Shown: positions 24,200-34,879 of the stretch, one piece after another | Layout of the letters: every line of letters starts with the position of its first letter | How positions within the stretch are numbered: position 1 is the first letter of the stretch | Assembly (NCBI RefSeq): GCF_037975245.1 | Contig: NC_092579.1 | Span: 10,940,678-11,004,677, forward strand | Reading direction: 5' to 3' | Origin: Apostichopus japonicus | Lineage: Eukaryota > Echinodermata > Holothuroidea > Aspidochirotida > Stichopodidae | Length of the DNA: 64,000 nucleotides | Notes under the pieces: model-generated | The model's database searches: none | Told to the model about the DNA's origin: nothing | Seen by the model: the letters and a program-made list of their open reading frames with translations, nothing else | Translations under genes and position numbers: made by a program

Positions 24200-25330
24200 A
24201 TAAACAAAGTACAAAGTGTGCTATAATGGTAGTGGAGGAACCAGAAGTTAGTTGAAACTTCTCGAGTTTGAACCCTTAACAAAAAAGAAGAACATTCCAA
24301 AAATCACATTATTACAGAGAGAGAGAGTAAAGAGATAAGGAAAAACAGAGAAAAGATATAAAGAGGAAGCGAAGAAAGAGATAAACAAATCCATACAAAG
24401 AGACAAAATAACAACAAAGTCAACGCAACTAGAGAACGAATTATAAATTTGAAATGTGAGAATAAATAAGTTGATAAATTGAAATCGCATGACCGTATTA
24501 AACCAATTAAAGTTGTAACAGAAAGACTCAGTTTGAATACAGCAAGCCCTTCTTTAAGCCAGGGGATTGCAGTCAATTTAACCAAAGTATAAAGTAAATG
24601 GGAATTTATCAATCTGAAATCGGCGAATAAAGCTATCATACGCCATATACGCCATAGGGGGAGAGGTCTAAGGGGAGGGGGTGCCCCCCTCCCCTTTGGA
24701 TTTTTTTTTTTTGCATTTCCAGGTGGCCTCAGATCAATTTGGTGCAATATAGCACACTTCAACCCACCCAGTCCATTTTGTATATAGTTTTGCATTTTCA
24801 CCTGGCCTTAAATGCAATTTGGTGCTCCAAATGAGATTTGTTTCTTCTCATTTGGAAATGAAAAAGGGGTTTTCTGACTTGCGAAGCGGGGGGCGGAATA
24901 CTTCCGCCCCTCCATATTTTTCACTGGGGGGGGGGGGCTGGCGCCCCCCAGCCCCCCGGTTCTTACGCCCTTGGATAAAAGCATTATTAATACTGGGAAT
25001 ATATTCCTTAGCACAGCATGCACTAACTACTGAAATGTTTGCAATTTCTTTTCTTTACTTAAAAGGATTGTCTGGTGGCCCAAAGAAGTTAGCTTAAAAA
25101 ATAGTAAATAATTTTCCAAACATGTTGTCAAAGTATGAGAACGCTAATGTTGCGTTTGACAGAGAAACGATTTTTTAATCGTTATGGATAGACATTTCAA
25201 ATATGATTTGAACAGTACAATACGTGACGTCAGCTCTGCCATAGCAGATTGCGTCATAACCCACCCTCCGTACAGTACCTATACGGTAATCACAACAAAA
25301 ACAGCGTTTGTATACAGATAAATTTCTTCC
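24200..25330. other. Core of giant element: no gene, G/C-block repeat remnant
   Basis: Contains a near-perfect G-block/C-block hairpin at about 24,675-24,697 and G/C-rich blocks to 24,960, ending with TTACGCCCTTGG near 24,963, which resembles the outer end of hAT-like repeats elsewhere in the window. I find no opposite end or duplication, so this looks like a truncated insertion. The 165-residue minus-strand frame across it is low-complexity and unrecognised. Confidence 0.4.
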
Positions 25331-25850
25331 TTAATTTCCGGTGAAATTTCTTTAAAATTAGATATGTTTTCAAAAACTCCTTAAGCCGCCATGTACTTGA
25401 TCGGTGGTTCCGTGGTCTTTGTGTAACACAAGGTAAATTTTAACAGCAGACTCTGAGTTGTTCAGGCTATACATCGCGCTATCCAGCTCCAACGCGAAAA
25501 ATGTTCGCATGTAGGCTATACTCAAACGTTGACAATCGGACAGTTCTGCGAAGCCTAAGCTTCTCAGTGCTACATTCTGCTCTGACAACGATTCGATCAA
25601 TTTCTTCAATAATTTCCGGTGAAATTTCTTATAAATTAGATATGATTTAAAAAACTCCTTAAGCCGCCATATATGTAGTAGATCGGTGGTTTTGTGGTCT
25701 TTGTGAAACACAAGATAAGTTTTAACAGCAGGCTCTTCGTTGTTTACACATCGCGGTATCCAGCTCCAGCGCGAAGAATGTTCGCGTGTATAGCCTACTG
25801 TAACGTTTACAATCGGACAGTTCTGCGATGACATCGATTCCGCCAAGTTT
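25320..25850. repeat. Two-copy tandem duplication (period ~278)
   Basis: The segment beginning AATTTCCGGTGAAATTTCTT at 25,333 repeats at 25,611. Shared landmarks include TAAGCCGCCAT, GATCGGTGGT and CAATCGGACAGTTCTGCG. A 158-residue minus-strand frame spans both copies and shows the repeat as protein (AVKTYLVFHKDHKTTD and AVKIYLVLHKDHGTTD). The peptide similarity follows from the DNA duplication, although the frame is kept despite small indels between copies. I recognise no family. Confidence 0.7.
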
Positions 25851-26384
25851 CATCTTTCGGTTTAACGAATACTTTACAAGTTTCCTTTTACTGTTAATTT
25901 GATCGGTGAATTTTATTTCAGCGATTTCGAAGAACAGTTAATGAACTGTGGTTTGAGTGTGAGTGTACTATGTGTAACGCTATACAAGTACACCAACTGA
26001 GCATCGTAGTATATACGTTCGCGAGTATGTACGTTATATATATGAGGCAATCCAATGTGCTTACACGTGAGTTTATTTGCTGCGGAATTGGGAGTGCTAA
26101 CTTCAAGTCGCCTGTTTTGCCTATCTGCAACCACTACGTCAATCACCATATTGAAGCGTTCGAACAAACGGTACTTTTGGTGAGAAACTGGTGAATTTGA
26201 AAACCAGATTTCTACAAGAAGAAAACGTCGAATGGGGACAATTTTTACATGGTTAGAAAGAGAAAAATAATAACTACAAAGACAATGTATCAAAATCTTC
26301 CACCAGACAATTCCTTTAATATAGAAATAATAAATAGCCAGAAAAAAAAGTAAAGCCCCTTCTATCCCCCTATGAATGTCGGTG

Positions 26385-26600
26385 ACAGAAATGACGGTGA
26401 CATAACTTCTATCTTTGCAAAAATTTCGAGTGAAACATAAATTGAGATCTGAATGTTTTAAATTCGACTGCAGCGTTTACATATTGACGTTAAAAGTCAA
26501 TCTCTGACAAGCAGTTTGTGTATAGTTATCTTACGTTATATAAAAACTTAGCAAGTGCGATACACATCACGAAATACGGTCTTTATTTTTAACTCGGCCA
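26385..26600 (+). repeat. Isolated, decayed satellite monomer in the core
   Basis: About 200 bases align with one satellite unit in left-arm orientation: CATAACTTCTATCTTTGCAA, ATTTCGAGTGAAA, a TTATCTTACGTTATA region and GCGATACACATCACGAAATA. It is much more diverged than any array unit, so it is probably an old copy that escaped homogenisation. Confidence 0.65.
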
Positions 26601-27065
26601 ATAGTTCTGACACAACTGCTATAATCGCTTTAAAAACTAAAAACTTAATACGAATTTGAACCAAATTAGCTTAATCGGTCGAGGTGATATTTACCTAGAC
26701 AAGCTGACAAAAAAAAATTACGTTTACATCACCGAAGTCAAATAGAGAAAGTTCATCTTGAACCAAATTTTCCAAATTACCGAAATACAGAATCATTTCG
26801 TCTTAATTCAAGTGTTTACACTTGTATTGTATTGTGATCAAAGTAATGAAAGATACGCCACTTCTGAATTAACGAAATATAAAAACTACATACGGGCTAT
26901 ATCAATCTACCGAAAAGAGAACAAACAGAGAGTTCGTAATAATTAATCTAAGAGATATGAACAAAATCTATAGCAGCTCGTTATGTGTGACACAACGTTT
27001 GTTTTACATTAAACCGAAACGCACTATTTTCACTTGTATAGAAATTTAAATTAAAAAAAATAATC

Positions 27066-27184
27066 ATGTTGGAATGTTTTGAAGATATGAAGATAAAATA
27101 CTTAGGCCACAACATTCAAAATACAGGGACAGTGTTGTCTCTAATTTGTGCAGGAATTAATCGTCCGTCTGCAGCAAGAATCCA
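27066..27184 (+). CDS. Candidate small exon with 5' splice donor
   Basis: ATG at 27,066 opens a 40-residue frame beginning MLECFEDMKIKYLGHN and ending INRPSAARIQ, followed at once by TGA. A good donor, GTGAGT, lies at 27,185-27,190, so the frame may continue by splicing. The peptide has a protein-like composition and lies in the giant element's core. I recognise no family; chance is possible. Confidence 0.3.
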
Positions 27185-27190
27185 GTGAGT

Positions 27191-27785
27191 AAAACGACTA
27201 TGAAAATATTGAATTTAATTAGCCTCCCCGCCGGTTGTAAATGTTGTAAACAAACTAGAAACACTTCCTTAACATTAATGATCAAGCACGCATAGGAAGC
27301 ACTCTCGCATTGAAAAAAAAACACGACAGCTATTCGTTTACAGTGTCACTTTTTTTATCATACAAACAGAATAAGCAGTATAACTTCTTCGACAAAGCAC
27401 AAATAAACAATCTCAAAAATACATATTCATTTTTAACTAGAATTTAGTAGAATTTTACCAGATTATCATGTAAAATATCATAAAATAGCATGTAGCATAT
27501 TAACGCGCTATTACCTTGCTTAAATAGTTGTCTAAAAATATAAAATACTTGATAAAGTTCCACAAATTTCTTTATGAAAAATACTAAATCATGCCTTATT
27601 TAACACTTTCCTTGTACTTCACATTAACATCCACAAAATCGTTAAGCCATTGGTTACGGCTACAGTCGACATGCAGTTGTGTTGATGTATTCACTGGACC
27701 CGAAAACTACTTTAATGTGTAGTTCTTCTGAGTTTTGGAAGTTCCATTCCTGAGAATAATTCACTAACAAATTTGAGCAATTCAA
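27191..27785. other. Core of giant element, no gene recognised
   Basis: AT-rich and stop-rich sequence between two coding-like small frames. It could be an intron if those frames belong to one transcript; I see no decisive acceptor. Confidence 0.4.
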
Positions 27786-27959
27786 ATGGAGGCATCAAAT
27801 GTAGTAGATTCGACTCTTAGTCATAGAAGTCCGAGTGCACGACTGGTCAGAGTCCAGAACAGGGCAAGTCCGGAGAAAGTTCGGGTCCGTGACAATCCTA
27901 GTCCGAGTCTGAATCCTAGTCCGAATTTATATGATTATAGTGCATTGAAATTGACATGA
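27786..27959 (+). CDS. Small Ser/Pro-rich ORF in the giant element
   Basis: ATG at 27,786 opens 57 codons ending TGA. The product is rich in Ser, Pro, Asn and Arg, with repeated SPS/NPSP words (SHRSPSARLV, NPSPSLNPSPNLYDY), a pattern of disordered linkers. DNA-level repeats of AGTCCGAGT and CCTAGTCCGA underlie it. It may be a simple-repeat frame or an exon; no family is recognised. Confidence 0.3.
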   Translation: MEASNVVDSTLSHRSPSARLVRVQNRASPEKVRVRDNPSPSLNPSPNLYDYSALKLT

Positions 27960-28412
27960 GCTACCATGTTTACCTGTTATGCCTTACATAAGTGTGGGAA
28001 TGACGTGAACGGTGAATTCGTCATCCCATGAAGTTTTTTAAACAGTCAAAAGGGCTTATCTCTTAGTCCTTAGAACTGTATCCACATTGAAGACGTACAA
28101 CCTTCCATTGAACTGGCTCCGTGAGTAAACCTCCGTTTCTTTGAAGTAAACACTAAAGAACTTACTCAAGTGAAAGATACTGATAAATTAAGCAGTTTTT
28201 GGCTATACATATTTAGCTATTTTTATTTTTACGACAACACACCGTAGATAATTGATAAATCACCTTCCTTTAATAAGTGACCATGCAACGCTGTTTGCTG
28301 TATACCTGACAGTGATCGAAATATTGGTGCAGGGCTCGCACGGACGCGAAGTAAAAAGATACATTGAAGTTGAAAGTCTTCACTGTATACGTAATTGTAA
28401 CACAGAGTGTGC

Positions 28413-29174
28413 TTATTCCCCCTGTAACTTTGCCGATTTTTCCGGCAGAATGACACAGCTTTTGAAAAGTTCGAAATACATCAGTTTCCTTAAAGCAGTC
28501 ATAGAAAAAGAATCACTTTTGAAACAAAACCTATTTTTAAACAAAATGCATTTACTAGCAACACAAACATGAACCCCACAATTCCATCCATCTATCTGAC
28601 GAGGGTACTCCATGGAGTTGCTTACTAGTGAATACGACCAACTGTCGACAGCGGGAGGGTGCTGATTGTGCGCGAAGTAATGTAGGGAGATTATATGTGC
28701 CAATCTGGACATTGACGTCAGTGATTCTGGAGAAAGCTTTTGACAAAGTGGATCGAGAACATCTATATGCAAACTACGTAAGTGGATTATGAATAACATC
28801 CAATGAGATCGGTGAACATTATAAGGTGCTAAAATAATTTCATACTTTTGAAAAACATTTCCGGTATTGAGATCAGTTAAGAAGCATGATTGTATAATGT
28901 CACTTGTATTGAGGCTCGTCCCACTGAGTCTCTGGTGGACATCAGTATGCAATACAAGGCAGCTAATTGGTGAGAATTTAGTTATAAGAAGTAAATAATC
29001 GTATATTAGAGTATCGGATAACCACGCGGTTGACGACAGAAGTAAATGTATCGAGGAACCCGTTCCTGCGGTACTTTTCCTCGTTGATAAGATATTGCAC
29101 AACTTAGGGGACATTCCAAATATTAACTGATCATCGTTACACTCTATTTCACATTGTGTAGACTCACGAACCAT
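28413..29174 (-). CDS. Ulp1/SENP-like C48 cysteine protease of the giant transposon
   Basis: From the first ATG (29,174) the frame encodes 253 residues. It shows the Ulp1 fold signature in order: a WLSD box (W51-D54, like WLxD of Ulp1), H124 in SHWMLFII, D141 in VLDPL 17 residues later, then Q193 and C199 in RQIDGWNCGVHVC. The H-to-D and Q-to-C spacings equal those I know for yeast Ulp1. Such proteases cleave SUMO or related modifiers; in transposons their target is unknown. The open frame runs upstream to 29,345 into the first right-arm satellite unit but there begins at TTG. No stops or frameshifts interrupt the domain, implying recent selection or a young copy. A spliced upstream exon is possible. 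Confidence 0.85.
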   Translation of the reverse strand: MVRESTQCEIECNDDQLIFGMSPKLCNILSTRKSTAGTGSSIHLLLSSTAWLSDTLIYDYLLLITKFSPISCLVLHTDVHQRLSGTSLNTSDIIQSCFLTDLNTGNVFQKYEIILAPYNVHRSHWMLFIIHLRSLHIDVLDPLCQKLSPESLTSMSRLAHIISLHYFAHNQHPPAVDSWSYSLVSNSMEYPRQIDGWNCGVHVCVASKCILFKNRFCFKSDSFSMTALRKLMYFELFKSCVILPEKSAKLQGE

Positions 29175-29269
29175 ATTTTCACATTTTTTGTTATTACTAA
29201 CATTATTGGTTAATGTTGATTTCCTGTACCAGCATACAAAGGAACCTCGCAGTGAAAACGTATGGTAAC

Positions 29270-32200
29270 TGATTGAGTTGAAACGGCAGATTGTACAAGA
29301 TATAGTGGAATTTAACAAAATTATAACATATTTTAATTTTTTCAATCGAAATTTTGGCGAGGATAGAAGTTATGTAACCGATATCAAACATGAATAGGGT
29401 AACAGAAAACAAATTGCTCTATTCCGTGATGTGTGTCGCACCATGCAACTATTTCTATAACTAAAGATAATTAATTTTAAAATTTAAACATTTAATTAGT
29501 ACGTAACGGCAGTTTGTAAACGATGTAGTGGAATTTAACGCAATCACAAATATTCTTATTTTTTTCAATCGAAATTTTGGCGGACATAGAAGTTATGTAA
29601 GCGATATCAAACATAAATAGGGTGATAGAGGACAAATTGCTCTATTCCGTGATGTGTATCGCACCATGTAACTATTTCTATAACTAAAGATAATTAATTT
29701 TAAACATTTCGTTGGTACGTAACGGCAGTTTGTACACGATGTAGTGGAATTTAACGCAATCACAAATATTCATATTTTTTTCAATCGAAATTTTGGCGGA
29801 CATAGAAGTTATGTAAGCGATATCAAACATAAATAGGGTGATAGAGGACAAATTGCTCTATTCCGTGATGTGTGTCGCACCATGTAACTATTTCTATAAC
29901 TAAAGATAATTAATTTTAAACATTTCGTTTATACGTATCGGCAGTTTGTACACGATGTAGTGGAATTTAACGCAATCACAAATATTCTTTCTTTTTTTTC
30001 AATCGAAATTTTGGCGAAGACAGAAGTTATGTAACCGATATCAAACATGAATAGGGTGATAGAGGACAAATTGCTCTATTCCGTGATGTGTGTCGCACCA
30101 TGTAACTATTTCTATAACTAAAGATAATTAATTTTAAACATTTCGTTGGTACGTAACGGCAGTTTGTACACGATCTAGTGGAATTTAACGCAATCACAAA
30201 TATTCTTTTTTTTTTCATCGAAATTTTGGCGGACATAGAAGTTATGTAAGCGATATCAAACATAACTAGGGTGATAGAGGACAAATTGCTCTATTCCGTG
30301 ATGTGTGTCGCATCATGTAACTATTTCTATAACTAAAGATAATTAATTTTAAACATTTCGTTTATACGTATCGGCAGTTTGTACACGATGTAGTGGAATT
30401 TTACGCAATCACAAATATTCTTTCTTTTTTTCAATCGAAATTTTGGCGGACATAGAAGTTATGTAAGCGATATCAAACATAAATAGGGTGATAGAGGACA
30501 AATTGCTCTATTCCGTGATGTGTGTCGCACCATGAAACTATTTCTATAACTAAAGATAATTAATTTTAAACATTTCGTTTATACGTAACGGCAGTTTGTA
30601 CACGATCTAGTGGAGTTCAACGCTATCACAAATATTCTTATTTTTTTCAATCGAAATTTTGGCGAAGATAGAAGTTATGTAAGCGATATCAAACATGAAT
30701 AGGGTGATAGAGGACAAATTGCTCTATTCCGTGATGTGTGTCGCATCATGTAACTATTTCTATAACTAAAGATAATTAATTTTAAACATTTCGTTTATAC
30801 GTATCGGCAGTTTGTACACGATGTAGTGGAATTTTACGCAATCACAAATATTCTTTCTTTTTTTCAATCGAAATTTTGGCGGACATAGAAGTTATGTAAG
30901 CGATATCAAACATAAATAGGGTGATAGAGGACAAATTGCTCTATTCCGTGATGTGTGTCGCACCATGAAACTATTTCTATAACTAAAGATAATTAATTTT
31001 AAACATTTCGTTTATACGTAACGGCAGTTTGTACACGATCTAGTGGAGTTCAACGCTATCACAAATATTCTTATTTTTTTCAATCGAAATTTTGGCGAAG
31101 ATAGAAGTTATGTAAGCGATATCAAACATGAATAGGGTGATAGAGGACAAATTGCTCTATTCCGTGATGTGTGTCGCACCATGTAACTATTTCTATAACT
31201 AAAGATAATTAATTTTAAACATTTCGTTTATACGTATCGGCAGTTTGTACACGATGTAGTGGAATTTTACGCAATCACAAATATTCTTTCTTTTTTTCAA
31301 TCGAAATTTTGGCGAACATAGAAGTTATGTAAGCGATATCAAACATAAATAGGGTGATAGAGGACAAATTGCTCTATTCCGTGATGTGTGTCGCACCATG
31401 AAACTATTTCTATAACTAAAGATAATTAATTTTAAACATTTCGTTTATACGTAACGGCAGTTTGTACACGATCTAGTGGAGTTCAACGCTATCACAAATA
31501 TTCTTATTTTTTTCAATCGAAATTTTGGCGAAGATAGAAGTTATGTAAGCGATATCAAACATGAATAGGGTGATAGAGGACAAATTGCTCTATTCCGTGA
31601 TGTGTGTCGCACCATGTAACTATTTCTATAACTAAAGATAATTAATTTTAAACATTTCGTTTATACGTATCGGCAGTTTGTACACGATGTAGTGGAATTT
31701 AACGCAATCACAAATATTCTTTCTTTTTTTTCAATCGAAATTTTGGCGAAGACAGAAGTTATGTAACCGATATCAAACATGAATAGGGTGATAGAGGACA
31801 AATTGCTCTATTCCGTGATGTGTGTCGCACCATGTAACTATTTCTATAACTAAAGATAATTAATTTTAAACATTTCGTTGGTACGTAACGGCAGTTTGTA
31901 CACGATGTAGTGGAATTTTACGCAATCACAAATATTCTTTCTTTTTTTCAATCGAAATTTTGGCGGACATAGAAGTTATGTAAGCGATATCAAACATAAA
32001 TAGGGTGATAGAGGACAAATTGCTCTATTCCGTGATGTGTGTCGCACCATGTAACTATTCTATAACTAAAGATAATTAATTTTAAACATTTCGTTGGTAC
32101 GTAACGGCAGTTTGTACACGATCTAGTGGAATTTTACGCAATCACAAATATTCTTTCTTTTTTAAATCGAAATTTTGGCGGACATAGAAGTTATGTAGCG

Positions 32201-32425
32201 ATATCAAACATACATAGGGTGATAGAGGACAAATTGCTCTATTCCGTGATGTGTGTCGCACCATGTTACTATTTCTATAACTAAAGATAATTAATTTTAA
32301 ACATTTCGTTGGTACGTAACGGCAGTTTGTGCACGATGTAGTTGAATTTTTAGCATAAAAAAGAAGTTATGTCACTGATATCAAACATTAATAGAGTGAT
32401 AGAAGGGACTCTTCTCTGTCTCTTT
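29270..32425 (-). repeat. Right satellite arm, ~14 units of ~216 bp
   Basis: Same satellite as the left arm in reverse orientation, with landmarks CAATCGAAATTTTGGCG and TATTCCGTGATGTGTGTCGC. Inner units (29.27-29.7 kb) and the unit next to the terminal repeat (32.34-32.42 kb) are diverged. Between about 30.36 and 31.67 kb a two-unit block of 432 bases, alternating GATGTAGTGGAATTTTACGC and GATCTAGTGGAGTTCAACGC variants, repeats at least three times. The higher-order organisation differs from that of the left arm. Confidence 0.95.
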
Positions 32426-32502
32426 ATTACATATTGCACTTCTGCTCTATTCATATAAGAAAGATTTTAAATTATAAACATATCATTATTGGGATGAATT
32501 GT

Positions 32503-32686
32503 CTTAAATTTGATTTACAAACAATTATTGAGTACCAGTACACCTTCACCGTTGCTTATTGTCCGCTAGAAATTAGATGGCGCTCTCCGCTTTTCTCCTT
32601 ATTGACTGCTCTTATTGTCCGCTACTAATGTCCGCTACTAATGTCCGCTACCTTCAAGCAGGTGCAGTCACCTGCTTCAAGCAGGT
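32503..32686 (-). repeat. Right terminal inverted repeat with extra 23-base tip
   Basis: 32,503-32,663 mirrors 17,722-17,882. Beyond it lie GCAGTC (six bases of the target duplication) and ACCTGCTTCAAGCAGGT (32,670-32,686), a near-palindrome equal to the first eight bases of the left end joined to the last nine of the right end. The complete target duplication follows. The tip looks like the residue of an earlier end-joining or abortive excision event. Confidence 0.8.
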
Positions 32687-32695
32687 GCAGTCGAT

Positions 32696-33483
32696 GAGGT
32701 ATTATGTTTGACCTCCATGCATGATCACTGCGGCGGAGTCACTATGTTATTATCGAAAGATAGTCTGTTACGTCTGCACATGTATCTTAACTTTCTGCAA
32801 ATCAACGATAGCAAGAATAAAGCATAAATTCCAGGTGTTTCTTCAAGAAGTTTGTCTTTCTTTTTTTGAAACAAGTCATTGACAGACGCCAAGGACCTAT
32901 GCAGTAGCATCCACTGTTGGAAATCCCCGTGAATCGCTGATTCTGAAGTAACAATTGGGCTACATTGAGCGTGCTGTCAAGCGACTCGACTGGTTCCTAA
33001 GCCTAAGTACACAGGTACAGTACAGTGCTCAGTCAGACTGTTACAAATGTTACAAAGGCTAGTGTAAGATTTCCAAATGACCCAAAAACTTGCAAAATTG
33101 GGGGGGGGGGGGGACGGGTGTTATAAGCTTAAAAAATACCTCAATTTGTTGAGCATATAGCTGAAATGGATTCAAACTCATAAAATATGTAATTCTGCTT
33201 GACTGCTTAAAGTTTAGGTGGTCTGCTGTATCGTTGCTAACTTGAAGGTGCGTCAATTACGGGGGTGCGTAAATTATGAAGCCTTGACTATACTAGAAGT
33301 ATCTGTTATGCCTACTACGACTACTACTAGGCTTTTACTAAACTGTTATGTTACTGTTTAGTGTTACAGTTAAGCCTACCTTGGCCTACAGTAAACCAGC
33401 AGTAAACTAAAGTAGTAGAAGGCCTACAGTAGGCTAGAAACCTAAGTTACTGAAATGTTAATACTAAATAAGGCCTATTTGCC
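32696..33483. other. Flank of giant element, no gene recognised
   Basis: Contains a 16-base G-run near 33,098-33,113 and many AGGCCTA/CTACTA words near 33.3-33.5 kb. No coding region is supported. Confidence 0.45.
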
Positions 33484-34879
33484 TAGTTGTGTGCGCCGGT
33501 TTGTGGCTGCACCCTATGGGAAGTCCCCCGGGGGACACGTGGTTGTGTTCACTGTGGTGCCCCAGGAGAGATTGATTGAATTGTGCACACTTTGGTGTGT
33601 AGGTGTGACAAGTTACCAATGACCAGGGTTAAGTTGTAAAGTCGTGCAAGAAGGCCTTGGCCCTGAACAAGACTGTAAACCTAAAATTATAAATATAAAA
33701 TTATACTGTGTAAAACCCTTAACACAGTTGTGTGTGTGTATTAAAAAGCAGTCATGTGCTTATACTTCAATGTCTTTACTATGCCCTGTACATGTATACA
33801 ACTTGAGCTGCAACATGTACTGTCTACTGTATATCAAGAACACTATATAAAGAGCATCAATCACCAGCCCATCTTCAGAGATGTCATGATATTAAAACCA
33901 AAGACTGATGGGTTTGGAAAAACCATAGATTAAGATACCTTTCCTACCATAGTAGTTACCAGCTGAATTTTCAATGTATTTCATTGAAAAAAGTAATTGT
34001 CATGCATCTACTGCATTCTAGTGTAATACGATCATAGAAGCTGCGTGTAAGCCTGTTAATAATATTACACAGCCGGCTTAGAATTTTGCATGTCTTGCAA
34101 CTTGAAGTTGCCATTACATAAAAACAAATATAATGATATGCAAAAATAATTAAAATATATAAAATACAATAAAGTCAAAACATAATTAACACATGAAAGT
34201 CATCATGGCCTAACACTAATGGCCTACTATTCTAATAACTCGGGAGTGACCCATCTCGTCTAGTAAAGGGTCGGTCCCTCAGCCCACGAATGGCGTCTAC
34301 TAGTGAGGATACATCACAAGCTCCTCAGTTACCCGGACCAGGAGTGGGGGCTCCGGCGTCTAAGACTACGGTCTAAAAGGACATCTATAGTCACGGTCCC
34401 TCGATAGGTTGAAAACTAAATCAACTATGTATATGCTGTGTAGAAATTAATATAATTAATTTCTAATGAAACTGGTACAGCCAGGTGCATGGCAGCTTGG
34501 AGTGTCTTGGTGAATGGTCACCATACATTGCCAACACATACAGATGAACTAAACAAGGGGCAAGGGGATTACTGATCTACCACAGTAAACAAACAATTAC
34601 TAAGCAATTAAAATAAGTATGAAAATATGCAATAATATACGACAAAGATAATCCGTAACGGTGATACAACAATAATAAAATAGCAAGTAAACTATAAAGT
34701 AATTAAATAAAGTGAACCTTTCCGAGACGTAGACACTAATATGCAACTGAATGCTAAACATACAACTACCTGCCTATGTTACTCATACAGCAATAACACA
34801 GTGCTCCATAAATAAGTGAAACTGTCTATCCCTATATGGCATAGCAGTATAATCTTGGAATGTCATAGTTCAATACATA

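Larger units (their letters stand above)
17713..32695. mobile_element. Giant Foldback-like DNA transposon with satellite arms
   Basis: A 14,965-base element (17,722-32,686) is flanked by a perfect 9-bp duplication, GCAGTCGAT, at 17,713-17,721 and 32,687-32,695. Each end carries a ~160-bp inverted repeat starting ACCTGCTTGAAGGTAGCGGA with several GCGGACAWTA direct repeats, then a long array of ~216-bp satellite units pointing inward from each end. The ~5-kb core carries a Ulp1-type protease frame. Foldback elements of Drosophila and TU elements of sea urchin share the plan of tandem-repeat inverted arms, and 8-9-bp duplications occur in those and in Mutator-like elements. No transposase is visible, so class assignment is inference and mobility may depend on a partner. 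Confidence 0.85.

Noticed and set aside
24304-24801. 165-residue minus-strand frame
   Set aside because: Low-complexity, hydrophobic/Ser-Leu-rich translation of a G/C-block repeat and purine-rich DNA. No domain.
28715-28790. Plus-strand peptide ILEKAFDKVDREHLY resembling a LINE reverse-transcriptase motif
   Set aside because: It is the exact antisense of the Ulp1 segment around the catalytic Asp, has no other RT motifs nearby, and ends soon at a stop. Coincidence is the simpler reading.
18046-30284. Many near-identical 60-85-residue open frames (MKKIRIFVIALNST type)
   Set aside because: They repeat at the 216-base satellite period, mostly begin at TTG, and end at the same unit position. They are translations of the satellite, not genes.
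17883-32425. CRISPR-like regular repeats
   Set aside because: Units are ~216 bases with no unique spacers, in a eukaryotic context; this is satellite DNA.
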